Below, one piece after another: positions 1 through 6,800 of a stretch of DNA of 21,786 nucleotides (positions are counted from its first letter, which is position 1; each line of letters begins with the position of its first letter). Where the stretch lies: positions 1 to 21,786 of the IMG/VR virus record IMGVR_UViG_3300035698_000324; one strand, given 5' to 3'. Origin of the DNA: a virus. Position numbers and translations under genes: made by a program. The notes under the pieces were generated by a model, which worked only from the letters and a program-made list of their open reading frames with translations, made no database searches and had not been told where the DNA came from.

Positions 1-444
1 ATGGCAGACATGCCGCCTATGACTAACAAAGAGAAGCTATTTCTCATCGAGTACATCAAAGACCGTGCCACGCGGCGAGCTGCCGAGGCAGCTGGTTACG
101 TGGCCGACTACGGTTATGATCTGCTGAAAAAGGACAACATCGCCACTGCGCTCGACATGATCAATGAGGATCTGTTTAAAGACTCGCTGATGACTGCTGA
201 CGACCTGCTAATGGAGATGATCGACAACCACCATATCGCACGGCAGCAGGGCAACATATCGGCCAGCAACACGGCGCTGGGCATGATCGGTAAGCATAAG
301 CGGGTAGATGCGTTTGCTGCGGATAAAATCAAGGTGAGCGGCGACGATGAAGTGCTGGAAGCACTCAACCGAGGCAGGGCACGATCGGCAGCTCTGAAGC
401 GCGGCGACGACGGGGGTGACGACCCGCTTGTCAGTTTTCTATAG
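1..444 (+). CDS. Terminase small subunit (TerS), Terminase_2-like
   Basis: 147 residues. This is the DNA-recognition half of the packaging motor: it binds concatemeric phage DNA and hands it to the large terminase subunit encoded just downstream. The N-terminal region (about residues 7-55) has the family pattern: an opening MTNKEKLFLIEYI, then RRAAEAAGY as the helix-turn-helix start, then a DLL-K-DNIATAL helix. The middle (60-105) is helical and probably oligomerises. The tail (115-147) is charged and Gly/Asp-rich, ending in hydrophobic VSFL, a plausible contact for the large subunit. The window opens on the ATG, so no upstream ribosome site can be seen. Methionines at residues 4 and 7 are alternative starts, and residue 7 aligns best with the usual start of the family. 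Position next to TerL supports the call. Confidence 0.85.
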   Translation: MADMPPMTNKEKLFLIEYIKDRATRRAAEAAGYVADYGYDLLKKDNIATALDMINEDLFKDSLMTADDLLMEMIDNHHIARQQGNISASNTALGMIGKHKRVDAFAADKIKVSGDDEVLEALNRGRARSAALKRGDDGGDDPLVSFL

Positions 445-456
445 TGCTGGTACTAT
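428..456 (+). promoter_or_regulatory. Candidate sigma70 promoter ahead of terL
   Basis: TTGTCA at 428-433 (one mismatch to TTGACA) is followed after 17 nt by TACTAT at 451-456 (four of six matches to TATAAT). The -35 lies inside the end of the terS gene and the -10 in the intergenic gap. A start near 463 would place the palindrome at 474-485 just inside the transcript. This is inferred from pattern only. The element would drive the packaging and head genes. Confidence 0.4.
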
Positions 457-473
457 GCGACACTCTCTGGTCA

Positions 474-485
474 GTGAGTACTCAC
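474..485. promoter_or_regulatory. 12-bp perfect palindrome, possible operator
   Basis: GTGAGTACTCAC is its own reverse complement. It sits in the terS-terL gap, about 18 bp downstream of the candidate -10. The same 12 bases recur at 4230-4241 inside a coding gene. Further along the gap, GTCAC (491-495) and GTGAC (499-503) form a second short inverted repeat, and the word CTGGTCAG occurs twice. The gap of 97 bp is therefore dense in symmetric words, which fits a protein-binding control site or a packaging recognition site. No cognate repressor gene is visible here. Confidence 0.35.
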
Positions 486-541
486 ATACCGTCACCGTGT
501 GACCTTGCTGGTCAGAGAACCCCACCCCGACATGGTGACAC

Positions 542-2059
542 ATGGCAGAAGTAGATCTACATCTCGCAGAAGAAATAGCTAATTACTATGACGACCCGCT
601 GGGCTTTGTTATGTTCGCATTCCCATGGAGTGAGCCCAAGGGTCCGCTGCACGGCTTTGACGGGCCGGATGAGTGGCAGCGACGGTTCCTGATTGACGTC
701 GGGCATGAAGTCACTGACAGGGCGTTTGACGGCGTGCATGGCGTCGATCCTATCCTATTCGCAACATCATCGGGGCACGGCATTGGTAAGTCAGCACTGA
801 CGGCTATGCTGATCCTGTGGATCATGTCGACCCGGGCACACGCCAAGGGAGTCGTTACAGCCAACACGGGTGAGCAGCTCAAGACCAAGACGATGGCAGA
901 GCTGGCCAAGTGGGCGGGCATGTGCATCACGTCGAAGTGGTTCGAGGTCACGACGATGTCAATAGCCCACCGAGCATGGCCAAAGACGTGGCGGTGTGAT
1001 GCACAGACAAGTCGTGAAGAGAACTCGGAAGGCTTCGCGGGGCTGCACAATGCCACCAGCACACCGTTCTACATCTTCGACGAGGCATCAGCCATACCAG
1101 AGTCAATCTGGACCGTAGCAAAGGGGGGACTGACTGACGGCGAGCCCATGCACTTCGCGTTTGGTAACCCGACCCGTAACAGTGGATCATTCTACGAGTG
1201 CTTCAAGCGTGAGAGCCATCGATGGAAGCACAGAAGCATCGACAGCAGACAGGCCAAGATGACCAACAAACGACTAATTCAACAGTGGGTAGACGACTAC
1301 GGTGAGGACAGTGACTTTGTCCGCGTGCGTGTGCGTGGAGTATTTCCTAAAGGAGGCGATATGCAGTTTATACCAACCGACGTGGTAGAGACCGCGATGA
1401 ACAAGGGATCAGGGCAGTATCTAGGGGATGATGCTCTGATACTCGGTATCGATATGGCCAGAGGAGGCGATGACAATTGCATGCTGCAGTTCAGGCGTGG
1501 ATTCGATGCCAAATCAGAGAAGGTCTACAAGATCAAAGGCGAGGATTCACGCGACAGCATGAAGGTAGTGTCGAAGCTGATCTTGGTCATGGATCGACAC
1601 AAGCCAGACGTGATATTCATGGATCAGGGCAGCATGGGTGGGCCGGTAGCAGATCGTCTGCGGCAGCTAGGTTACAACGTGATTGACGTGGGCTTTGGCG
1701 ACAATGCTGCAGATGTCAAGTCGTACAAGAGCCGCACAGCGGAGATGGGCAGCCGGTGCAGGCAGTGGCTGCTAGATGGGGGTGCGTTGGTCAACCATAC
1801 GCAGCTAGAGATAGAGCTGACATCACGCGACTTTTCGCACAATGACAAGCATCAGCTGGTGCTTGAGCGCAAGAAAGACATGAAGAAACGACTGGGCGTG
1901 TCGCCTGACTGGGCCGACGCTCTGTATCTGACGTTTGCGGAGCCGGTGCCACCGCGCATGAGCTCCAGAGAAGCGCTGGATCGGCACGTATCTCAGAGGG
2001 GAGCATCCAGTAATCAGTACAATCCACTCGATGCGCTTGATTCAGACGACTATCGGTGA
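542..2059 (+). CDS. Terminase large subunit (TerL): packaging ATPase and nuclease
   Basis: 505 residues, a normal length. It powers DNA translocation into the prohead and cuts the concatemer. The N-terminal ATPase has a Walker A loop GHGIGKS (78-84, Lys83), Walker B FYIFDEA (176-182, Asp180 and catalytic Glu181) and a coupling motif GNPT (208-211). The C-terminal RNase H-like nuclease has three acidic sites: Asp304 in GIDMARGGDD, Asp361 in FMDQG, and Asp456/Asp459 in SPDWADALYL. All key residues are intact. The start is fixed by an in-frame TGA at 536-538, only four bases upstream. No good Shine-Dalgarno precedes it, so translation may be weak or controlled. An internal ATG at codon 274 has a strong ribosome site (see the entry at 1361). 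Confidence 0.95.
   Translation: MAEVDLHLAEEIANYYDDPLGFVMFAFPWSEPKGPLHGFDGPDEWQRRFLIDVGHEVTDRAFDGVHGVDPILFATSSGHGIGKSALTAMLILWIMSTRAHAKGVVTANTGEQLKTKTMAELAKWAGMCITSKWFEVTTMSIAHRAWPKTWRCDAQTSREENSEGFAGLHNATSTPFYIFDEASAIPESIWTVAKGGLTDGEPMHFAFGNPTRNSGSFYECFKRESHRWKHRSIDSRQAKMTNKRLIQQWVDDYGEDSDFVRVRVRGVFPKGGDMQFIPTDVVETAMNKGSGQYLGDDALILGIDMARGGDDNCMLQFRRGFDAKSEKVYKIKGEDSRDSMKVVSKLILVMDRHKPDVIFMDQGSMGGPVADRLRQLGYNVIDVGFGDNAADVKSYKSRTAEMGSRCRQWLLDGGALVNHTQLEIELTSRDFSHNDKHQLVLERKKDMKKRLGVSPDWADALYLTFAEPVPPRMSSREALDRHVSQRGASSNQYNPLDALDSDDYR
1361..2059 (+). other. Possible nested start giving a nuclease-only TerL product
   Basis: Inside terL, AAAGGAGG (1349-1356) stands four bases before an in-frame ATG at 1361 (codon 274). 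This is a much better ribosome site than the one at the true start. The product would be residues 274-505, about 232 residues, which begins at the ATPase/nuclease boundary and contains all three nuclease acid sites. T4 gene 17 is known to make shorter products from internal starts. Here it is an inference: the codons for Lys-Gly-Gly-Asp could create the motif by chance. Confidence 0.3.
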
Positions 2060-2067
2060 TCTAATAG

Positions 2068-2076
2068 TGATATAGT
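2068..2076 (+). promoter_or_regulatory. Candidate extended -10 promoter before the portal cluster
   Basis: TGATATAGT gives a TGn extension plus TATAGT (one mismatch to TATAAT) in the short AT-rich gap after terL. No good -35 lies at 16-18 bp upstream, so only extended -10 recognition would apply. Weak evidence. Confidence 0.25.
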
Positions 2077-2104
2077 AAGCACTAACTAACAAGAGGATAA
2101 ACGT

Positions 2105-2332
2105 ATGTGTGTAGGAGGAGGACCAAAAACACCACCACCACCACCGAAAGTGCCCGAAGCTGCACGAGCAGCGGAAATGTCGCAACAAGCAGGAGGCGAT
2201 AAGTCGGAGACAATGGACGCAAGACGTAGAAGGCGTGCAGGGGGCTCAAGCAACCGTAGCACCATATTGACAGGGCCACGGGGTGTCACCGAAGAGGGGG
2301 CGACCGCTAAAAAGACACTACTAGGTAGCTAA
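2105..2332 (+). CDS. Small basic proline-rich virion protein, T7 gp6.7/gp7.3-like
   Basis: 75 residues. It opens MCVGGGPKTPPPPPK, has an Ala/Glu middle, an ARRRRRAGG basic patch (about 39-47) and ends in STILTGPRGV then KKTLLGS. Small proteins of this pattern (Met-Cys start, Lys-Pro segment, basic Gly/Ser tail) are found just before the portal in many T7-related phages. T7 gp6.7 (MCFSPKIKTPK start) and gp7.3 lie in that same place and are minor virion proteins. The same role, a minor virion component perhaps ejected with the DNA, is inferred from position and pattern. AAGAGGA upstream at about 2091-2097 supports the ATG start. A CCA triplet run encodes the five prolines. No enzymatic motif is visible. 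Confidence 0.6.
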   Translation: MCVGGGPKTPPPPPKVPEAARAAEMSQQAGGDKSETMDARRRRRAGGSSNRSTILTGPRGVTEEGATAKKTLLGS

Positions 2333-2334
2333 TT

Positions 2335-4032
2335 GTGACTTCAATCACCAGTTATAGAAAGCGATACGAAGCACTCAAGTCCGAGAGATCTTCGTTCATA
2401 CCCCTGTACCGAGAGTTAAGTGACTACCACTTGGCTCATCGGGGCAGATTTCTTGTGACAGATCGAAACAAGGGACACAAGCGCAACACAAAGCAGATCA
2501 ACAACACCAGCCGGCTAGCTGTACGCACACTCGCGTCTGGCATGATGTCAGGTATCACATCGCCTGCTCGACCATGGTTTATGCTCTCAAGCGGAGACAA
2601 TGATCTCGATGAGATGGCCGAAGTAAAGACGTGGTTGCACGACGTGCAGACACTGATGTACCGAGTATTCTCTCAGTCTAACCTCTACAACTCACTGCAC
2701 ACGCTTTATGCCGAGCTGGGGGTGTTTGGTACGGCAGCGATGGCGATAAACCGCGATTTCGATAAGATTATCCACTGCAAGCCATTCACGGTTGGCAGCT
2801 ACTGCCTAGCCACTAACGGCAAGGGTCAGGTAGACACGTTTGCACGCGAGTATGAGATGACCGTAGCGCAGATCGTCGGTGAGTTTGGAGAGGAGAACTG
2901 CAGCCAGAACATCCTGCAGCTGTGGAGGTCAGGAAACAGTGAAGCGCCGATAGTCGTAGTTCACTTTGTTGAGCCGAATGACAACCGAGATGGCAATAGC
3001 CCGCTCGCAAAACACAAGACGTTCCGGTCAGTTTACTTTGAAAACGGTAACGTGACAGGGACCAACAGCACACAAGCATCACTTGACTCAAACAGCAAGT
3101 TCTTAGCAGAGACAGGGTTCGATGAGTTCCCCATAGTCGCGCCACGCTGGGACGTGACCTGCGAGGATGTCTACGCGACAGATTGCCCAGCGATAACGTG
3201 CTTGGGAGACGTAAAAGCTCTGCAGCTAGCAGAGAAGCGCAAGTACCAAGCCATAGACAAGCTAGTGTCACCCCCACTACAGGGGGGTACAAACCTACGA
3301 AACAAGATCCAAGGCAACACACTAGCAGCTAACGAGATTGTATGGGTTGACAGTCTCGAGCAAGGCCTGCAGAGCATCTACGGGTCGGGATACAACCCTC
3401 GAATTGACGTGATTAAGACAGAGATTAACGACGTCGAGAATCGCATCAGCCGGTCTATGTATGAAGACCTGTTTCTTATGCTAGCCAACAGCGATCGCAA
3501 GCAGATTACTGCACGGGAAGTGGCGGAGAAGCACGAAGAAAAGCTCTTAATGCTAGGGCCAGTGCTCGAGCGACTACACACGGAGCTATTGGACCCACTG
3601 ATTGACCGCACATTTAACATACTCCAAGAAGCAGGCGTCTTGCCAGAGCCACCTGAGGTGCTAATGGAGCGTGACTTAGAGATCGAGTACGTGTCAGTGC
3701 TGGCCCAAGCGCAGAGACTGGTAGCAACTGGCGCGATCGAGAGACTGGCAGGATTCGCAGGCGAACTAGCGGCAGTATGGCCAGAAGCACGACACAAGGT
3801 CAACGCAGCGCAGATGGTTGATGACTTTGGGCACGCTCTGGGAGTTAATCCCAAGCTAGTCCGAAGCGACGACGAGACCCAAGAGATGGTGGCAGCAGAA
3901 CAAGAAGCCGCAGCACAACGGCAGGCACAGGAGCAGGCGGTGCAGATGGCAGAGTCCGCTAAGACCGCGTCTCAGACGTCCATGGAGGGCGACACAGTGC
4001 TTAGTCGTGGCGCGAGCAGAGCAGGTTTGTAA
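2335..4032 (+). CDS. Portal (head-to-tail connector) protein
   Basis: 565 residues. It forms the dodecameric ring at one capsid vertex through which DNA enters and leaves, and it is the platform for the tail. It matches the podovirus head-tail connector family (T7 gp8/epsilon15/BPP-1 type): RYEALKSER-x-SFIPLYRELSDY near the start, TSRLAVRTLASGMMSGITSP (about 59-78) with PWF following, then a core with SPPLQGGTNL (about 312-321), and a helical, Gln/Ala-rich C-terminal barrel (after about 510). The GTG start begins two bases after the stop of the preceding gene, so translation is probably coupled. The end overlaps the next ATG by one base (TAATG at 4030-4034). Length is usual for the family. 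Confidence 0.9.
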   Translation: MTSITSYRKRYEALKSERSSFIPLYRELSDYHLAHRGRFLVTDRNKGHKRNTKQINNTSRLAVRTLASGMMSGITSPARPWFMLSSGDNDLDEMAEVKTWLHDVQTLMYRVFSQSNLYNSLHTLYAELGVFGTAAMAINRDFDKIIHCKPFTVGSYCLATNGKGQVDTFAREYEMTVAQIVGEFGEENCSQNILQLWRSGNSEAPIVVVHFVEPNDNRDGNSPLAKHKTFRSVYFENGNVTGTNSTQASLDSNSKFLAETGFDEFPIVAPRWDVTCEDVYATDCPAITCLGDVKALQLAEKRKYQAIDKLVSPPLQGGTNLRNKIQGNTLAANEIVWVDSLEQGLQSIYGSGYNPRIDVIKTEINDVENRISRSMYEDLFLMLANSDRKQITAREVAEKHEEKLLMLGPVLERLHTELLDPLIDRTFNILQEAGVLPEPPEVLMERDLEIEYVSVLAQAQRLVATGAIERLAGFAGELAAVWPEARHKVNAAQMVDDFGHALGVNPKLVRSDDETQEMVAAEQEAAAQRQAQEQAVQMAESAKTASQTSMEGDTVLSRGASRAGL

Positions 4033-4286
4033 TGGCCAAAGCTAACGAACACAGTAGAAACTTGGAACTGTTGGCCCTACAGGGTATCATGTCGAGCAAG
4101 GATGGAAGGTCTTACATAGCAAGGCTCCTAGACGTAGCGGGCGCTAACTTAGACACATACTCATCAGACCCGTACAGGCACGCCTACAATGCAGGCAAGA
4201 GAAGCCTCGGACTTTGGGTAAAAGATGAAGTGAGTACTCACTATCCCGATCTTTATTTACAAATGTTAAAGGAAGAAAATCAATGA
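4032..4286 (+). CDS. Bbp19-like small phage protein
   Basis: 84 residues. Between portal and scaffold many BPP-1-like phages encode a small protein with the pattern seen here: SSKDGRSYIARLLDVAG, then DPYRHAYNAGKRSLGLWVKDEV, then PDLYLQMLKEE. I recognise this as the Bbp19-like family. Its function is not established, but its place suggests a role in head assembly. The start codon shares one base with the portal stop, and its stop overlaps the scaffold ATG (ATGA), so it should be translated in step with both. It contains a second copy of the GTGAGTACTCAC palindrome (4230-4241), read as Val-Ser-Thr-His. Confidence 0.7.
   Translation: MAKANEHSRNLELLALQGIMSSKDGRSYIARLLDVAGANLDTYSSDPYRHAYNAGKRSLGLWVKDEVSTHYPDLYLQMLKEENQ
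4229..4242. repeat. Second copy of the palindrome, 14-bp perfect form
   Basis: AGTGAGTACTCACT is a perfect 14-bp palindrome containing the same 12-bp core as 474-485. Here it falls inside the Bbp19-like coding region, about 40 bp before the scaffold start. It may be a shared binding site or chance. Confidence 0.35.
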
Positions 4287-4909
4287 GTGACGCAGATATA
4301 GCAGCAGCAGCAGCAGTGCCGGCAGAGCCTGCACAACCCGCAGACGCGGCAACCCCAAATCCTAGTGGAGCCCCTGCAACGGGCGACGCGACAGAAGGCG
4401 ACGCCGTCACAGGCGGAACCGAAGAAGCTGATTCTAGTAAAAGTGAAGTTCCTGAAACCTACGAGGCATTTACGATGCCTGATGGTGTAACAATTGACGC
4501 TGAAATGCTTGCCTCAGCGAGTCCGGTCTTTAAAGACTTAGGACTTACGCAGGACCAAGCTCAGAAGTTAGTTGACTATCAAGCATCGCAAACCAGCGCG
4601 GCGGCGACGAAGCAAACGGACGACTTTAATCAGATGATTGACGGCTGGACCACGCAGTCTCAGAACGACAAAGAGTTCGGCGGTGACAAGTTTGAAGAGA
4701 ATGTGGCGGTTGCACGCCAAGCTATCGACAAGTTTGGGACTCCAGAACTCAAAACACTGTTGTCGGACCACGGAGTGGGCAGCCACCCCGAAGTCATCCG
4801 ATTTATGGTCAAGGTCGGAAAACTTACTGCTGAGAAACCGATTGACGGGGGAGGTAGACCCGTTAGTCCACAGGCAGATAGGACTGAACGACTGTACCCG
4901 AAAACTTAA
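4283..4909 (+). CDS. Head scaffold protein
   Basis: 208 residues. Acts inside the prohead to guide assembly of the capsid shell and then leaves. The call rests on position directly before the major capsid gene and on composition: an Ala/Pro/Glu-rich, acidic, probably disordered N-terminus (1-55, with a five-Ala run encoded by a GCA repeat), then a helical middle (about 75-150, FKDLGLTQDQAQKLVDYQ) and a basic C-terminal end (RTERLYPKT) of the type that docks on capsid subunits. The LGLTQDQAQKLVDYQ stretch is typical of scaffold proteins of this phage group. AAAGGAAG precedes the ATG, which overlaps the previous stop by four bases. No protease motif is seen, so scaffold removal by self-cleavage is not suggested. 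Confidence 0.8.
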   Translation: MSDADIAAAAAVPAEPAQPADAATPNPSGAPATGDATEGDAVTGGTEEADSSKSEVPETYEAFTMPDGVTIDAEMLASASPVFKDLGLTQDQAQKLVDYQASQTSAAATKQTDDFNQMIDGWTTQSQNDKEFGGDKFEENVAVARQAIDKFGTPELKTLLSDHGVGSHPEVIRFMVKVGKLTAEKPIDGGGRPVSPQADRTERLYPKT

Positions 4910-4930
4910 TCCTTAGAGAGGAATTTTACC

Positions 4931-5929
4931 ATGGCTACTTTAGGTGCCTCATACTTCGATTTGATCGAAGTCTACAAACGTCAGGATGGCAGCGGCAACT
5001 TTGTCGATATCATCGAAATTCTGAATGAAATGAACCCCATTTTACAAGATGCCATCGCGGTAGAATGTAACAAGGGGACATCACACCTGCACACCGTGCG
5101 TGCGGGATTGCCCGAAGTTGCTTGGGGCAAGCTATACAAGGGCGTGCCAAACAACAAGTCGGGCACGGCTCAGGTAGAAGACACTACTGGCTTCGTCGAA
5201 GGTCTATCGACCATTGATAACCGCTTGCTAGAGCTGTCTACCAATGAAGGCGCTGTCCGTATGGGAGAAGCGATGGCCTATCTAGAAGCGATGAGCCAGC
5301 AGGTTGCACGTAAGATGTTTTACGGTAACACTGCTTCAGATCCTGAAGAGTTCATGGGTCTAGCTCCTCGCTTTAATGACTTGTCAGCGGCCAACGGCGG
5401 TCAGATTATCGACGCAGGAGGCACCGGTAATGACAACGCGTCCATCTGGATGGTTGGCTGGGGCGATAGTCAGTGCCATTTGTTGTATCCGAAGGGTACA
5501 CAGGCAGGCGTAAGCCGCGAAGACATGGGCAGCCAGCGGCTGGTTGATGCTAACGGCGACGCTTTTTACGGCAAGGAAGAAAAGTTCACGTGGCACTGTG
5601 GTCTTGCGGTTAAAGACTGGCGCTACGTGACTCGCGTCGCTAACATCGATGTTTCAGACATGCAAGCGGGCAACGTCAGGTTGTATGACTTCTTGCGTAA
5701 GGCATACTACAAGATGCACACGCGCCGTCTTGCGGGCGGTAAGTTGGCCATATATTGCAACCGCGATGTCATGGAGTCACTCGACGCGCTAGCTACTAAC
5801 GGCGGCGCTAACGACAGCTTTGTCAGACTATCTCGCACTGAGATCCAAGGCGAAGAAGTCGTAACGTACCGTGGAGTTCCGATTCGTGAATCTGACTCTT
5901 TGATAAACACCGAGGCTCGTGTAGTTTAA
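4931..5929 (+). CDS. Major capsid protein, epsilon15/BPP-1 type (HK97 fold)
   Basis: 332 residues, close to the length of the epsilon15 gp7 and BPP-1 capsid proteins, which it resembles throughout: an N-terminal LGASYFDLIEVYKRQD, then DIIEILNEMNPILQDA, EVAWGKLYKGVPNNKS, a central AYLEAMSQQVARKMFYGN helix (the long spine helix of the fold), FMGLAPRFNDLS, and a C-terminal TYRGVPIRESD strand. It builds the icosahedral shell. No N-terminal propeptide or cleavage region is apparent, in keeping with phages that use a separate scaffold. AGAGGAA sits at the right distance before the ATG, in keeping with high expression. A GC-rich hairpin follows the gene. There is no sign of a frameshifted longer form like T7 gp10B. 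Confidence 0.9.
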   Translation: MATLGASYFDLIEVYKRQDGSGNFVDIIEILNEMNPILQDAIAVECNKGTSHLHTVRAGLPEVAWGKLYKGVPNNKSGTAQVEDTTGFVEGLSTIDNRLLELSTNEGAVRMGEAMAYLEAMSQQVARKMFYGNTASDPEEFMGLAPRFNDLSAANGGQIIDAGGTGNDNASIWMVGWGDSQCHLLYPKGTQAGVSREDMGSQRLVDANGDAFYGKEEKFTWHCGLAVKDWRYVTRVANIDVSDMQAGNVRLYDFLRKAYYKMHTRRLAGGKLAIYCNRDVMESLDALATNGGANDSFVRLSRTEIQGEEVVTYRGVPIRESDSLINTEARVV

Positions 5930-5948
5930 CCGAGGCTTGACTCTATTC

Positions 5949-5965
5949 GGGGCCCTAGTGGCCCC
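5949..5965 (+). promoter_or_regulatory. GC-rich hairpin between capsid and cement genes
   Basis: GGGGCC (5949-5954), a five-base loop CTAGT, and GGCCCC (5960-5965) form a perfect stem. No T tract follows, so it is unlikely to end transcription efficiently. It may protect the 3' end of capsid mRNA or partially attenuate. Confidence 0.4.
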
Positions 5966-5992
5966 TACAAAATACTAAGATTGGAGAGCAAA

Positions 5993-6424
5993 ATGATCTT
6001 ATCGAATGAGCTTTTATTTTCGGACAAGCAGGCCCTAACCGGCAGTGCTGACTCCACAAACGTAGTCGACCTTGGCGTCGCGGGCACTCCTTATGGGGCT
6101 GCTGCACCACTAAATCGTGACATTGGTAAGGGCGCTAAAATACCTTTGCTAGTACAAGTCACTGCCCCATTCAATACCTTAACCAGTTTGACTATTAACT
6201 TGTCTACTGGCTCGGCTACTACTTTGGGAACGGTCATCGCTAGCCAAACCATCGTGCGTGCGGACCTAGTAGCGGGTAAGCAGATCAACTTAGACTTTCT
6301 ACCTAACGGTATCGTGGAGCGCTATGTGGGCATGGAGTACGTGGTCAACGGGTCAAACCCCAGCGAGGGAACGATTACTGCGGGCATTAGCATGGGCAAC
6401 CAGACCAACACTACTGGCGCGTAA
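5993..6424 (+). CDS. Capsid cement protein, Bbp16-like
   Basis: 143 residues. Binds the outside of the assembled shell and stabilises it, in the manner of the BPP-1 Bbp16/epsilon15 cement proteins. The family pattern is visible: LLFSDKQALTGSADSTNVVDLG at the start (positions about 7-28 as a whole), RDIGKGAKIPLLVQV at about 43-57, then beta strands including TLTSLTINLSTGS, and RYVGMEYVVNGSNPSEGTITAGI near the end. A position directly after the capsid gene is the standard one. The ATG at 5993 is preferred over the in-frame TTG at 5981 because GGAG (5983-5986) lies between them at the right spacing. Immediately downstream is a strong terminator, so capsid plus cement end a high-output transcript. 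Confidence 0.85.
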   Translation: MILSNELLFSDKQALTGSADSTNVVDLGVAGTPYGAAAPLNRDIGKGAKIPLLVQVTAPFNTLTSLTINLSTGSATTLGTVIASQTIVRADLVAGKQINLDFLPNGIVERYVGMEYVVNGSNPSEGTITAGISMGNQTNTTGA

Positions 6425-6454
6425 CTTCTAGCAAACCATCGCTAGATACCATAG

Positions 6455-6486
6455 AATGGTGGCCTAACCCGCCACCATTTTTTTTT
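6455..6486 (+). terminator. Intrinsic (rho-independent) terminator after the head genes
   Basis: AATGGTGGC (6455-6463) pairs perfectly with GCCACCATT (6471-6479) across a seven-base loop, and a run of nine T (6478-6486) follows. A weaker stem, TCTAGC/GCTAGA (6427-6432 and 6441-6446), lies just before it. In T7 the main late terminator also lies right after the capsid gene. No clear new promoter is seen between it and the next gene, so downstream genes probably depend on read-through. Confidence 0.88.
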
Positions 6487-6507
6487 ATAATTAAGGAGAC
6501 GAAAATT

Positions 6508-6789
6508 ATGGCAACTTACAAGGTCATATCACTAGGATTCATCAATGGGGTGCTGTATAGCCCTGAGCACCCGACACGCAACAAGGTTGTTGTCGACGAG
6601 CCCTTCGTTAAAGAGCCGTCGTGGCTAAAGATTATTGACGCCAAGGTGCTTTCTGCGGCGCAAAAAGCTGCGGCTACCAAGGCACGTAACAAGGCGGAGG
6701 CAGACAAAGCCACTGCAGTTTTACAGGATAAAAAAGAAATTGCGGGCGCGTCGTTTTTATCGACAGTTAACCCCGTCGAAACTCTTTAA
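6508..6789 (+). CDS. Small hypothetical virion-region protein
   Basis: 93 residues, not assigned to a named family. The N-terminal half (1-45) has a short beta pattern, YKVISLGFINGVLYSP then a VVVDEPF strand and PSWLKII, seen in small proteins encoded after the cement gene in BPP-1-like phages. The second half (about 48-75) is an Ala/Lys-rich helix or coiled coil, and the end is extended. A head-completion or accessory capsid role is only a guess from its place between capsid and tail genes. A strong AAGGAGA site supports the ATG. It is the first gene after the terminator and runs on into the tail genes with an 11-bp gap. Confidence 0.65.
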   Translation: MATYKVISLGFINGVLYSPEHPTRNKVVVDEPFVKEPSWLKIIDAKVLSAAQKAAATKARNKAEADKATAVLQDKKEIAGASFLSTVNPVETL

Positions 6790-6800
6790 GGTAGACGATA

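Noticed and set aside
445-541. Possible small RNA or tRNA in the terS-terL gap
   Set aside because: 97 bp without a cloverleaf or a long stem; only short symmetric words are present.
586-1062. A 158-codon minus-strand frame opposite terL
   Set aside because: It lies wholly opposite the conserved ATPase domain and has a Cys/Ser/Pro-rich product without recognisable motifs.
3268-3290. ACCCCC/GGGGGT inverted repeat that could be a hairpin in the portal gene
   Set aside because: It encodes the conserved portal segment SPPLQGGT, so the symmetry follows from Pro and Gly codons. No T tract follows.
5908-5937. ACCGAGGCT repeated at the end of the capsid gene and just after its stop
   Set aside because: Only nine bases in two copies; too short to treat as a functional repeat.
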